Shown piece by piece: positions 8,391 through 16,184 of a stretch of DNA of 64,000 nucleotides. Under the pieces are notes generated by a model. That model searched no databases, was not told the origin of the DNA, and saw only the letters and a program-made list of their open reading frames with translations. The DNA comes from Actinomadura montaniterrae (GTDB lineage Bacteria > Actinomycetota > Actinomycetes > Streptosporangiales > Streptosporangiaceae): assembly GCF_008923365.1 (NCBI RefSeq), contig NZ_WBMR01000026.1, positions 1 to 64,000 on the forward strand, given 5' to 3'. Position 1 is the stretch's first letter. Each line of letters begins with the position of its first letter. A program made the translations under genes and the position numbers.

Positions 8391-8510
8391 CGCTCAGTCA
8401 GGCGCAACAAACCGTACGAGCGCTCGCTCGGCCGCGGCGAACCACGCGGACGCTCGGTCAGGCGTGATGAACCATGCGGGCGCCCGGTCAGGTGCGCCCG
8501 ACCGAACGAA
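8391..8510. repeat. 30-bp degenerate tandem repeat, four contiguous units
   Basis: Four back-to-back 30-bp units begin at 8391, 8421, 8451 and 8481. Each starts CGCTCgGTCaGGCG (units 1, 3 and 4: CGCTCAGTCAGGCG, CGCTCGGTCAGGCG, CGCCCGGTCAGGTG; unit 2: CGCTCGCTCGGCCG). The second half of units 1 to 3 ends near AACCATGCGGG. A further half unit follows at 8511, and the same GCTCGGTCAGGTGCGG sequence recurs at 8541, where it contains the stop codon of the next gene. The units are adjacent without spacers, so this is not CRISPR. Confidence 0.75.
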
Positions 8511-8546
8511 CGGTCGGTCGGGCGGGGCGGGGGGTGCGGTGCTCGG

Positions 8547-9008
8547 TCAGGTGCGGCGGGTGGTGCGGACGCCGGCGCCGGGGCGCCAGACCTGGATGAC
8601 CAGTTGGTCGTTCTCGACCGAGGTCAGCACGGCCTCGCGCAGGTCCAGCCGGAACGAGTGGAAGTCGCCGGGCGGCTCCTCCCCGGTGGCGAGGGCCTTC
8701 TTCTCCTCCGGGTCGGTGATCTCGACCGCGATGCCGGCGACCTTGGCGTCGCCGCCGTTCTCCGGATCGGCGGGGTGCGCGTGGATCGCGCACCGCCCGT
8801 CCCGCCGCAGGTCGCGGGCCTTGACCGCGCCGAGCATCGAGCCGAACGACAGGTCCGGGCCCAGGAAGTCGACCTCCGAGCCGCTCACCCGCGGCGAGCC
8901 GTCCTTGCGGACGGTCGCGAGGACGTGGGTCTTCGCCGCCTCGAACCGCTCCCGAACCGTGGCGGCCAGCTCCGCCGCCTCTTCCTCGAACTGCCTCCAA
9001 GTCGCCAT
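8547..9008 (-). CDS. Pyridoxamine 5'-phosphate oxidase-like FMN/F420 split-barrel protein
   Basis: A 153-residue protein of the FMN-binding split-barrel superfamily. It has a helical start, the barrel strand HVLATVRKDGSPRVSGSEVDF (about residues 27-47), then GSMLGAVKARDLRRDGRCAIHAHP, the usual nucleotide-contacting strand pair. Many actinobacterial relatives use F420 or heme instead of FMN; the cofactor is not decided by sequence here. It is monocistronic, and its stop codon lies inside a copy of the repeat motif found at 8391-8510, so the repeat may have spread from, or into, this 3' end. Confidence 0.8.
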   Translation of the reverse strand: MATWRQFEEEAAELAATVRERFEAAKTHVLATVRKDGSPRVSGSEVDFLGPDLSFGSMLGAVKARDLRRDGRCAIHAHPADPENGGDAKVAGIAVEITDPEEKKALATGEEPPGDFHSFRLDLREAVLTSVENDQLVIQVWRPGAGVRTTRRT

Positions 9009-9044
9009 CCGGCCACTGTCTCAGCCGCCGCCGACAATCCGCCG

Positions 9045-9260
9045 TCAGGCACCGTCCCGCGGAGGCGCGCCCCAGGGGGCTTCGAGGGCCGAGCGCAGCG
9101 CCTCGACCGCGTCCGCGCCGATCCGTTCGGCGAGCGTCCGCTCGAGCCGTTCGAGGACGAGGAGGGCCCGCCGGTGCACGCGTTCCCCTTCGGGGGTGCG
9201 GCGGATCAGCCGCTGCCGTGCCGAGCCGGGGTCCGGGGCCTGCTCCAGGAGTCCCGCGGC
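9045..9260 (-). pseudogene. 3' remnant of a MarR family regulator
   Basis: The minus strand encodes about 70 residues that match only the C-terminal part of a MarR regulator. It includes the end of the wing, GLLEQAPDPGSARQRLIRRTPEGE, and the dimerisation helix ERLERTLAERIGADAVEALRSALEAPWG. The N-terminal helices and recognition helix are missing. Upstream of about 9260 the frame runs into antisense of the hydrolase remnant. The loss coincides with the 5' loss of the plus-strand hydrolase, so one deletion probably removed the front halves of two divergent genes. I see no start codon that would give a functional protein. Confidence 0.72.
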
Positions 9261-9698
9261 CACCTGGCGTCCCTGCTGGCCCTCACCTCGGCCGCGCCCC
9301 GTCTCGCCGGCGCCGTCATCTGGTACGGGCCGAGCGACCTGGCCCTGTCGCCCGGTCCGCCGGAGTCGCTCCTGCTCGGCGCCGGTCCCGCGGCCGATCC
9401 GGCGAAGGCGCGCGACGCGTCGCCGGTCGCGCACGTCCACCGCGACGCGCCGCCCTTCCTCCTCGTCCACGGCGAGGGCGACGGCCTCGTTCCCTGCGCA
9501 CACTCCCAGGCGCTCGCGGCCCGGCTGCGCGAGGCGGGCGCGTCGGCCGACCTGAGCCTCGTCCCGTCCGCCGACCACGGCTGGCACGGCATCCCCGACG
9601 ACAAGGTCGAGGCCGTCTTCACGACTTCGCTGCGTTTCGCGCTGAACGCCATGGAGGGCGGCACGAACACGCGCGACCCGGGGCGATCCGGGCTGTAG
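9249..9698 (+). pseudogene. 3' remnant of an alpha/beta hydrolase (esterase/lipase)
   Basis: About 149 residues match the C-terminal half of a BD-FAE/esterase-type alpha/beta hydrolase. They start at the nucleophile-elbow region (ESRGHLASLLALT, normally GESAGGHLASLLALT) and continue through AGAVIWYGPSDL, PPFLLVHGEGDGLVPCAHSQAL (acid residue) and SADHGWHG (catalytic His). The N-terminal half with the oxyanion loop is absent, and upstream sequence in frame is antisense of the MarR remnant. Intact 3' halves with a shared broken 5' junction point to a deletion scar rather than sequencing noise. Confidence 0.72.
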
Positions 9699-9762
9699 CG
9701 TCCATGTCCGAAGCCGATCAACGAGCCGCGCCGCCGGCTCGCGACGTCCGCCGAGGAGACCG

Positions 9763-10221
9763 TTGACAGAGCAGACAGGCCGGGAACAGGCCGCCCCCGA
9801 GGTCCGAGAGCGCATCCAGGCCAGCTTCGACCGCCAGGGACTGATGCGGCATCTCGGTGCCCGCCTGATCCGCATAGCGCCCGGAAGCGTGCACATCGCC
9901 CTGGCCGCCCGGCCGGAGGTGACCCAGCAGAACGGGTACTTCCACGCCGGGGCCACCAGCGCCATCGCCGACACGGCCGGGGGCTACGCCGCCTTCACGC
10001 TGTTCCCCGAGGGCACCTCCGTGCTGACCGTCGAGTACAAGATCAACCTGCTGGCGCCCGCCGAAGGCGACCGCATCGAGGCCGAGGGGACGGTCCTCCG
10101 GCCCGGCCGCACGCTGACGGTGTGCCGGCTGGAGGTGTTCGCGGTCCGCGGCGACCGGCGCAAGCTCGTGGCGGCCGGCCAGCAGACCCTGATCTGCGTG
10201 GAGGGACGCCCCGACCAGTGA
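9763..10221 (+). CDS. PaaI-type hotdog thioesterase
   Basis: A 152-residue single hotdog domain. The hotdog helix region reads QQNGYFHAGATSAIADTAGGYAA; the family's typical HGGxxxxLxDxxxxxA pattern is changed to HAGATSAIADTAGGY, with the His and the acidic residue kept. The following strand SVLTVEYKINLLAPAEGD is typical. Such enzymes hydrolyse acyl- or aryl-CoA esters. Translation probably starts at TTG, preceded by CCGAGGAG. It stands alone, outside the two operator-defined regulons. Confidence 0.82.
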   Translation: MTEQTGREQAAPEVRERIQASFDRQGLMRHLGARLIRIAPGSVHIALAARPEVTQQNGYFHAGATSAIADTAGGYAAFTLFPEGTSVLTVEYKINLLAPAEGDRIEAEGTVLRPGRTLTVCRLEVFAVRGDRRKLVAAGQQTLICVEGRPDQ

Positions 10222-10351
10222 AGCCCCTCCCGCCGGACGGGCCGGTGAGCCGGGGCGTTCTTTGTGGAACCGAATGCGAGGCTGTCCGATCACATGACGC
10301 CGGCGCGCCTAGCGTGGCTGGTATGCGCGCTCTGACCTGGTGGGGACGGTC

Positions 10352-11149
10352 ATGAACCAGGACGTCCACGGCACGCAGTCGTGGGTCGATCTGGGGAGCC
10401 CGGACGTACGGGCTTCGCAGGCGTTCTATCGCGGGCTGTTCGGCTGGGGCTCCTACACGCTGACGCTCGACGAGTTCGGCGACTACGAGATCTTCACGGA
10501 ACCCGCGTCGGACCAGGGCGTCGCCGGGGTCCAGGCCCTGGTCGACGACACCGGGTCGCCGTCCTGGACCTGCACTTTCAGGGTCGACGACGTGGACGCA
10601 TGCGTCCGGACGGTCGAGGCGGCGGGCGGCCTGGTCCAGGTGTATCCCACGCCCGTCGCCCACCTGGCGCGCATAGCGCTTTTCGCCGATCCGCACGGCG
10701 CGGAGTTCGGGGTCTGGCAACCGATCGTCGCGGGTGGGAGACCGCCGATCGGCGAACGATCGGCCGCTCGTTTCGTCGAGCTGGCCTGCCCGGACGTCTC
10801 CGAGGCCGAACGCTTCTACGGCGAGGTGTTCGGCTGGTCGACAGTCAGGGCGGGCACCGGGCGTTTCGCCACGCGCTGGACGGTCGGCGGTGAGCTGGTG
10901 GCCACCGGGATCGTCGACGGGCCCACCGGGGAGGACGGCGCCGGCCCCGCCGCTTCTCCTTCGCAGTGGTCGCCGTATTTCGAAGTGGCCGACTGCGACG
11001 CCGCCACCGGCCGGGCCGTGGAACTCGGCGCCGGGATCCGGTCGGCGCCCGCGGACACCGAACTGGGCCGGTTCTCCATGCTCACCGACCCCACGGGCGT
11101 GCGCTTCGCCGTCATCGCCGCGGGCGGCCCGGAATCGCGCCGCCCGTGA
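10352..11149 (+). CDS. Two-domain VOC (glyoxalase/dioxygenase fold) protein
   Basis: A 265-residue protein made of two VOC modules in tandem. Module 1 starts WVDLGSPDVRASQAFYRGLFGW (about residues 10-31) and module 2 FVELACPDVSEAERFYGEVFGW (about 140-161). Each ends with the PHGAEFGVWQ or PTGVRFAVI strand that usually supplies a metal-ligand Glu or its equivalent. Function ranges over metal-dependent isomerases, dioxygenases and antibiotic binding, and is undecided. The ATG at 10352 follows GGTGGGGAC and is preferred over an in-frame GTG 12 bp upstream. Confidence 0.85.
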   Translation: MNQDVHGTQSWVDLGSPDVRASQAFYRGLFGWGSYTLTLDEFGDYEIFTEPASDQGVAGVQALVDDTGSPSWTCTFRVDDVDACVRTVEAAGGLVQVYPTPVAHLARIALFADPHGAEFGVWQPIVAGGRPPIGERSAARFVELACPDVSEAERFYGEVFGWSTVRAGTGRFATRWTVGGELVATGIVDGPTGEDGAGPAASPSQWSPYFEVADCDAATGRAVELGAGIRSAPADTELGRFSMLTDPTGVRFAVIAAGGPESRRP

Positions 11150-11161
11150 CGGGGCGCCCGT

Positions 11162-11920
11162 TCAGGTGTTGCGTCCGCCGTTGACGCCGATCGTCTGGCC
11201 GGTGATGAAGCCGGCCTCGTCCCTGACCAGGAACGCGCACGCGGCGGCGATGTCCTCGGGGCGCGCCGCGCGCCGCACCGGTGTCAGGGACGCGTGGTGG
11301 TCGACCCCCGGGCCGAGGAAACCGCGCTGCTCGTTGCGGCGGGTCATCGGCGTGTCGATGAAGCCCGGCGGGATCGTGTTCACCGTGATCCCCTCCGGGC
11401 CGAGTTCCAGCGCCAGCGCCTTGGTGAACCCGATGACCGCGGCCTTGGACGCGACGTAGTGGGTCATGAACGGCTGCCCGCCCTGGGCGCTCGAGGAGGA
11501 GATGTTCATGATCCGGCCCCAGCCGGCCTCGACCATGTCCGGTACGGCGGCCCGGCAGCAGTGGAACGTGCCCGTGAGATTGACGGCGAGGATGCGGTCC
11601 CATTCGCCGGCGGTGATGTTGAGGAACCGGCGGAAGCCCTCCTTGCCCGCGGAGTTCACCAGGATCGCGATCGGCCCGAAACGGGAGCGGACGTCTCCCA
11701 TGGCCCGGTCGATGCTCGCGCGGTCGCCCACGTCGACGGCGACCGGCATCGCCGCGCCGCCGTCCGCCTCGATCTTGTCGGACGCCGCCCTCGCGGCGGC
11801 GTCGAGGTCGAGCACCGCGACCTGGGCGCCGTCGCGGGCCAGCCGTTCCGCGACGGCGAGGCCGATGCCCGACGCTCCGCCGGTCACGACCGCGACCCTG
11901 CCGTCCGGCGCCGCGCTCAC
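11162..11920 (-). CDS. Short-chain dehydrogenase/reductase
   Basis: A 252-residue classical SDR with the nucleotide motif TGGASGIG (about residues 14-21), NSAG, catalytic Ser in ISSSSAQGG, and YxxxK as HYVASK. The Asp ending the second beta strand (VLDLD) favours NAD(H). It is the last gene of the minus-strand unit that begins with the Rieske oxygenase at 14914 and carries motif B upstream. Oxidation of a hydroxyl made by the oxygenase is a reasonable guess. The start is GTG with GGGAGGGACCG upstream. Confidence 0.87.
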   Translation of the reverse strand: MSAAPDGRVAVVTGGASGIGLAVAERLARDGAQVAVLDLDAAARAASDKIEADGGAAMPVAVDVGDRASIDRAMGDVRSRFGPIAILVNSAGKEGFRRFLNITAGEWDRILAVNLTGTFHCCRAAVPDMVEAGWGRIMNISSSSAQGGQPFMTHYVASKAAVIGFTKALALELGPEGITVNTIPPGFIDTPMTRRNEQRGFLGPGVDHHASLTPVRRAARPEDIAAACAFLVRDEAGFITGQTIGVNGGRNT

Positions 11921-11966
11921 CGGTCCCTCCCTCGTCCGGTCGCCGGTGCCGGGCGGAGGCGGCCCG

Positions 11967-13226
11967 TCATCCGGCCTCGGCGTCGTTGCGGAACACCTTC
12001 CCGCCCTTCATGACGAACCGGACGTCCTCGATCACGCCGATGTCGGCGAGGGGGTCGCCGGGGACGGCGATGACGTCGGCGAGGAGGCCGCTGTCCAGCC
12101 GGCCGCGGTCGGTGGCGTCGATGAGGTCGGCGGCGACTGTGGTCGCGGCGCGGATCGCCTGGAGGGGCGTCATGCCGCGCTCGACCAGAGCCAGCAGTTC
12201 CTTGGCGTTCTTCCCGTGCGGGATGGCGGGGGCGTCGGTGCCGCACGCGACCTTGACGCCCTTGGCGATGGCCTTGCCGATCGTCGCCCTGGACCGCGGG
12301 AACACCTCGGCGGCCTTGGCCTGCAGTTCCGGAGCGGCCCTGGAGGTGTCCATCCCGTCGGCGAGGTAGGTGGTCGCCACCAGGAACGTGCCGCGCTCGA
12401 TCATCAGGTCGAGCGTCTCGTCGCTCGCCAGCGACCCGTGCTCGATGCAGTCGATGCCCGCCTCGATCGCGTTGCGGATGGCCTCGTCGCCCATGCAGTG
12501 CGCGGCGACCTTCAGCCCGGCGCGGTGCGCCTCGTCGGTGATCGCCCGCAGCTCCTCGTTCGAGTACTGCTGCGCGCCGGCGGGACCGGTGTGCGACATG
12601 ACCCCGTTGGACGCGCAGACCTTGATGACTCGCGCCCCATGCTTGATCTGGTAGCGGACCGCTTTGCGGACCTCGGCGACGCCGTTGGCGATCCCCTCCT
12701 CCACGGTGAGCGGCATGATGTGCGGGGCGAACGCCTGGAACATCGTCGGGTCGAGATGGCCGCCCGTCGGGGTGATGGCGTGGCCGGCGGGCACCACCCG
12801 CGGGCCGTCGATCCAGCCGAGGTCGACGGCCTTCTTCATGGCCACGTCGAGGAGGAGCCCGCCGGTCTGCACGAACAGGCCGAGGTTGCGCACCGTGGTG
12901 AACCCGGCCCGCAGGGTCCGGCGGGCGTTGGTGACGGCCCGCAGCGTGCGGACGGCGGGGTCGTCCTGCACGGGGTTCAGCGGGCTGCGGTGGTCGGGCC
13001 CGCCGAGCAGGAGGTTCACCTCCATGTCCATGAGGCCCGGCAACAGCGTCACGTCACCGAGGTCGATCAGGACGGCGTCGCCGGGCACGGAGACCGGTGC
13101 CACCTCGGCGATGCGCTCGTCCACGATGAGCAGCGAGCCCGGTGCGATGAGCTCGCCCTTGTCGATGTCGAGCAGCCGGGCGGCCCGCAGGTGGATCGGC
13201 GGCTGCGGCTTTCTCTCACGCGGCAT
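11967..13226 (-). CDS. Amidohydrolase superfamily protein with altered first metal motif
   Basis: A 419-residue TIM-barrel amidohydrolase resembling the imidazolonepropionase/prolidase-like branch. Visible metal-site elements are HGARVIKVCASNG (candidate carboxylated Lys), VAAHCMGDEAIRNAIEAGIDCIEHGS (two His) and CGTDAP (Asp). The first motif, normally HxH after PGLIDM, reads PGLMDMEVNLLLGG here, so both histidines are replaced by Glu and Asn. Either this subgroup uses another ligand set or binds one metal. The ATG at 13226 follows GAAGGAG. It sits between a small companion protein and the SDR in the Rieske unit, suggesting ring or lactone/lactam hydrolysis. Confidence 0.85.
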   Translation of the reverse strand: MPRERKPQPPIHLRAARLLDIDKGELIAPGSLLIVDERIAEVAPVSVPGDAVLIDLGDVTLLPGLMDMEVNLLLGGPDHRSPLNPVQDDPAVRTLRAVTNARRTLRAGFTTVRNLGLFVQTGGLLLDVAMKKAVDLGWIDGPRVVPAGHAITPTGGHLDPTMFQAFAPHIMPLTVEEGIANGVAEVRKAVRYQIKHGARVIKVCASNGVMSHTGPAGAQQYSNEELRAITDEAHRAGLKVAAHCMGDEAIRNAIEAGIDCIEHGSLASDETLDLMIERGTFLVATTYLADGMDTSRAAPELQAKAAEVFPRSRATIGKAIAKGVKVACGTDAPAIPHGKNAKELLALVERGMTPLQAIRAATTVAADLIDATDRGRLDSGLLADVIAVPGDPLADIGVIEDVRFVMKGGKVFRNDAEAG

Positions 13227-13276
13227 GCGCGCTCCTTCGACGTCGTCGGGTGCGGTGACGGGACGGGCGGGGCCGG

Positions 13277-13606
13277 TCAGACGGCGGGTTCGACGACGGC
13301 GTCGATGCTCGACGCGCCGCTGTCGGGGACCCTCGGCTGGCTCCACGCCTCGACGGGGAACGCGACGGTCACCAGCGCGCAGAACAGCCAGAGCAGGTGC
13401 TTGTCCTGGTCGGAGATGCCGTCGAGCTCGACCTGCTCGAGGTAGGGGGTGGCGCTCTCCAGGCGGGGGAACGCGGCGTCGTAGAAGGCCTGCAGTTCGT
13501 CCATGGTGCTGGCGATCCGCTTGGCGTAGCGCTCGCGTTCGGTCGGGAGCGCCCAGCCCGCGAACGGCTCCAGTTCGGCGAAGTCGGGGGGAAAGGTGCT
13601 GGCCAT
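13277..13606 (-). CDS. Conserved small protein of the Rieske operon (unknown function)
   Basis: A 109-residue soluble helical protein (MASTFPPDFAELEPFAGWAL...), with an aromatic-rich core HLLWLFCALVTVAF. It has no metal or nucleotide motif that I recognise. It begins 18 bp after the Rieske alpha subunit stop in the same operon. It is too short and unlike the cone-shaped beta subunit (about 160-180 residues) of classical ring-hydroxylating dioxygenases, so it is not simply a beta subunit. It could be an accessory or stabilising partner of the oxygenase. Function unknown. Confidence 0.7.
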   Translation of the reverse strand: MASTFPPDFAELEPFAGWALPTERERYAKRIASTMDELQAFYDAAFPRLESATPYLEQVELDGISDQDKHLLWLFCALVTVAFPVEAWSQPRVPDSGASSIDAVVEPAV

Positions 13607-13624
13607 CGTGGGTGTCTCCTCAGG

Positions 13625-14914
13625 TCAGGACGTCGCCGAGGCGGCCGGCGCGGGGGACTGCTCTCGCTGGTGGTCGCGCACGTACCGGTTCGCGGTGTTG
13701 TGCAGGTGCCGCAGCAGCACTTCCTGGTCGTTGAGCGGGAACTCGGTCACGGTCCTGGACTCGAGCATCGTCTGGGTGGCCTCGAGGGTGTTGCCGTCCT
13801 GCAGGCCGTACTCCTTGAACGAGACGACGGCGAGTTCCTGCTGCAGGCGCTGGAACGCGTTCTTCGGCGGGACGAAATAGGCCGTGCCCTCGAAGATGTG
13901 CGTGTTGTAGGAGGTCGGCCAGTAGTGGTAGGTGAGGACCCAGTTCGGCCGCCAGATGAGCAGCATGAAATTCGGGAAGAAGACGAACGAGTCCATGCCC
14001 CAGTGGGGGTGCCGGGCCGGGTTCACGGCCGGCGGCCATTCGTCCAGGCCGATGTCGGGGGCGTCCCACGGGCCGAAAAGGCCGCTGCGCAGCGCCCGCT
14101 CGATCGGCTTCACCATCTTCTGGTCGTGCGGGGGAGCGATCCCGCCCCAGGACGACACCATTCCGTGCGGGCCGTCGATGTCGTACGCGATGGCCTCGTA
14201 GCCGTACTTCTTGATCTTCTGGGCCTCTTCGGGCATGTACTGGCCCGCGTGCAGGATCGGCGCGTGGTAGAACTCGGCGAACGCGTCGATGAACAGCTTC
14301 CAGTTGCTGCCGATCTCGGCCCGGTACTTGTGGACCTGGGTCAGCTTGTCGAAGGGGTATCCCTCGATGCCCTTTCCGTACTTGCCCAGGTATTCGCGCA
14401 GCGGGGTCCTGTTCTCGCTGTCGAGGTTCACGAAGATGAACCCCTCCCAGACCTCCGCCTGGACGCCGACCAGCCCGTAATCCGACTTGTCGAGGTCGAA
14501 GAACTCGCCCTCCTGCTGGACGAAGGTCAGCTTGCCTTCGAGGTCGTAGCGCCAGGCGTGGTACTTGCAGGTGAACTGGCGGCAGATGCCGCTGGTCTCC
14601 TCGCGCGGGTAGTCGTTCCACACGAGCTTGTTGCCGCGGTGCCGGCAGACGTTGTGGAAGGCGCGGACCTCGCCGTCCATGCCGCGGACGACGACGATCG
14701 AGGTGCGGGCGGCGTCCAGTTCCTTGGTGAAGTAGCTGCCCTTCCGCGGCAGCTGCTCGACCCGGCCGACGTTCAGCCACGTGCGCCGGAAGATGGCGTC
14801 GCGCTCCAGCTCGTAGTGCTCGGGCGTGATCGAGTCCGCGTAGGAGAGCGGGCTTTTGTCGATCTTGTGGTGCTCGGTCCAGCTGCCCTCGGCGGGCTTG
14901 GGGAAGTGCGCCAT
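13625..14914 (-). CDS. Rieske non-heme iron oxygenase, alpha subunit
   Basis: A 429-residue oxygenase. The Rieske [2Fe-2S] ligands are Cys90 and His92 (CRHRGNKL) and Cys116 and His119 (CKYHAW). The mononuclear iron site is seen as DAFAEFYHAPILH with His217 and His222. It would hydroxylate or dihydroxylate a ring or activate a C-H bond, using electrons from a reductase/ferredoxin chain. No reductase gene is in this operon; ferredoxins at 50289 and 63014 in the same presumed regulon are candidate donors. The ATG at 14914 follows GGAGAGGCAGACCAC. Motif B lies 57 bp upstream, and the unit continues with the small protein, amidohydrolase and SDR. Confidence 0.9.
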   Translation of the reverse strand: MAHFPKPAEGSWTEHHKIDKSPLSYADSITPEHYELERDAIFRRTWLNVGRVEQLPRKGSYFTKELDAARTSIVVVRGMDGEVRAFHNVCRHRGNKLVWNDYPREETSGICRQFTCKYHAWRYDLEGKLTFVQQEGEFFDLDKSDYGLVGVQAEVWEGFIFVNLDSENRTPLREYLGKYGKGIEGYPFDKLTQVHKYRAEIGSNWKLFIDAFAEFYHAPILHAGQYMPEEAQKIKKYGYEAIAYDIDGPHGMVSSWGGIAPPHDQKMVKPIERALRSGLFGPWDAPDIGLDEWPPAVNPARHPHWGMDSFVFFPNFMLLIWRPNWVLTYHYWPTSYNTHIFEGTAYFVPPKNAFQRLQQELAVVSFKEYGLQDGNTLEATQTMLESRTVTEFPLNDQEVLLRHLHNTANRYVRDHQREQSPAPAASATS

Positions 14915-14970
14915 GTGGTCTGCCTCTCCGGTCGGTCGTCGCGGCGATGGTAGCAAGGATCTCCAAAAAT

Positions 14971-14985
14971 GAGAAGCTCATTCTC
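14971..14985. promoter_or_regulatory. Motif B operator 1 (Rieske unit)
   Basis: GAGAAGCTCATTCTC fits GAGAAnnnnnTTCTC exactly. It lies 57 bp upstream of the Rieske start and just beyond the stop of the cyclase gene, in the only AT-containing stretch of the 104-bp gap. It is identical over 15 bp to the site at 59234. Confidence 0.8.
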
Positions 14986-15018
14986 GCTCGTGGTGGGCCC
15001 GCGGCGGCGGGCGCGGGG

Positions 15019-15957
15019 TCATTTGATCGCGACGGGGTTGAGCGGGGAGCCGACCCCGCCCGGGATGTTCAGCGGCGACGCGACGAACATGCACTCGTGG
15101 ACGCCGTCGGCCGCGCAGTCCTCGGCGAGGGCCTCGAAGTCGAAGAGCTCGCCCAGCAGCAGGCCCATGTCGCGGATCGCGAGCATGTGGAAGGGGATCA
15201 TCGGGCCGCCGGCGTTCGCGCCGAGCACCTCGACGGCGAAGTTGTCGGCACAGACGGCCGCGATCTCGTGGTCGCGGATCCAGCGGGCGCACTCCCAGGT
15301 GAGGCCGGGGGAGCGGGCCAGGCCGACGTCGGCGCCGCGGCGGTGCCGGGGATAGGTGCCGGTGCGCAGCAGGAGCACGTCCCCCGGGCGGGGGCGCAGC
15401 CCGGCCGCGTCGAACGCGGCGTCGAGGCCGGCGGGCCCGATCTCCGTCCCGGGCTCGAGGTGGTCGACGCCGAGCCGGCGCGGGATGTCGAGCAGCACGC
15501 CCCGCGACACCACGCCGGCGGAGAGGTTCTGGATCGAGCAGCGCTCGGCTCCCCACGCGGTGACCGCGGTGTCGTGGTGGTAGCCGTTGTAGAGGAGGTC
15601 GTCGTACCAGAGGTGGCTGAGCGCGTCGACGTGCGTCGACGAGTGCGTCCCGAGGATGACCATGTCCTCGGACGAGCGGAAGTCCGAGAGCTCGCCGCGG
15701 GGGTCGTCGCCGCGGTACCGGGTCATCGTGTGGATCGGGTTGAAGCGGCCGCTGCCGGGGGCGGAGTAGGGTCCGGTCCCGTCGGCGGGGACGGCGAGCC
15801 CGAAGGTGACGCCCCGCCGCACGGTCGCGGCCGCCGCGCTCACGCGGTCGGGGGTGATCAGGTTGAGGGTCCCGCGCTGGTCGTCGTCCCCCCAGCGTCC
15901 CCAGTTGCTCAGCTCGCGCCCGAGCGTCCGGACGCCCTCCATGTCGATCGATGGCAT
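15019..15957 (-). CDS. Cyclase-family metal-dependent hydrolase (kynurenine-formamidase-like fold)
   Basis: A 312-residue member of the PF04199-type cyclase family. The zinc/manganese-binding signature GTHSSTHVDALSHLWYDDLLYN (about residues 103-124) has the HxxxHxDxxxH pattern, and further ligands are likely in GYHHD. Family members hydrolyse formylkynurenine, isatin or cyclic carbonyl compounds, so opening of a cyclic intermediate is plausible. The ATG at 15957 follows TGGAGG. A perfect motif B palindrome begins 19 bp upstream of the start codon. The downstream Rieske unit has its own motif B site, so both are probably co-regulated. Confidence 0.85.
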   Translation of the reverse strand: MPSIDMEGVRTLGRELSNWGRWGDDDQRGTLNLITPDRVSAAAATVRRGVTFGLAVPADGTGPYSAPGSGRFNPIHTMTRYRGDDPRGELSDFRSSEDMVILGTHSSTHVDALSHLWYDDLLYNGYHHDTAVTAWGAERCSIQNLSAGVVSRGVLLDIPRRLGVDHLEPGTEIGPAGLDAAFDAAGLRPRPGDVLLLRTGTYPRHRRGADVGLARSPGLTWECARWIRDHEIAAVCADNFAVEVLGANAGGPMIPFHMLAIRDMGLLLGELFDFEALAEDCAADGVHECMFVASPLNIPGGVGSPLNPVAIK

Positions 15958-15975
15958 CGGACGGCCTCCACAAGC

Positions 15976-15990
15976 GAGAATTGAATTCTC
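15976..15990. promoter_or_regulatory. Motif B operator 2 (cyclase)
   Basis: GAGAATTGAATTCTC is a perfect palindrome around the central G, the most symmetrical of the motif B copies. It lies 18 bp from the cyclase ATG and would cover the start site of its transcript. The neighbouring divergent gene at 16185 instead has a motif A site, so this 227-bp gap is a border between the two regulons. Confidence 0.8.
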
Positions 15991-16083
15991 AATATCCGAG
16001 TATGATGCTTCCGCTGCTGGCGCGGCGTCAACCGGCCGGCGGGCGCGCGCCTCCGGCCGCGCCCTGGAGGGGCGAGACTGGTT

Positions 16084-16099
16084 TTGACGTCGAAGTCGA
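16084..16099. promoter_or_regulatory. Motif A operator 1
   Basis: TTGACGTCGAAGTCGA matches the 16-bp motif A consensus TTGACGTCGACGTCAA at 14 positions. It is 85 bp upstream of the SnoaL-like gene at 16185 and marks the left edge of the motif A regulon. Confidence 0.75.
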
Positions 16100-16184
16100 G
16101 TTACGATCCCGTCTGCGGCGCCCCGCGTCCCGGACGCCCCTCACCCGAATCCCGCTCCCTGAATCCCGGCTAGGAGGTCGAAGC

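Noticed and set aside
8391-8510. Possible CRISPR array
   Set aside because: The 30-bp units are adjacent and degenerate, with no spacers between conserved repeats and no cas genes nearby.
10222-10339. Possible terminator after the hotdog thioesterase gene
   Set aside because: GCCCC...GGGGC can pair, but the stem is only about 5 bp with an interrupted interior, so support was too weak to list.
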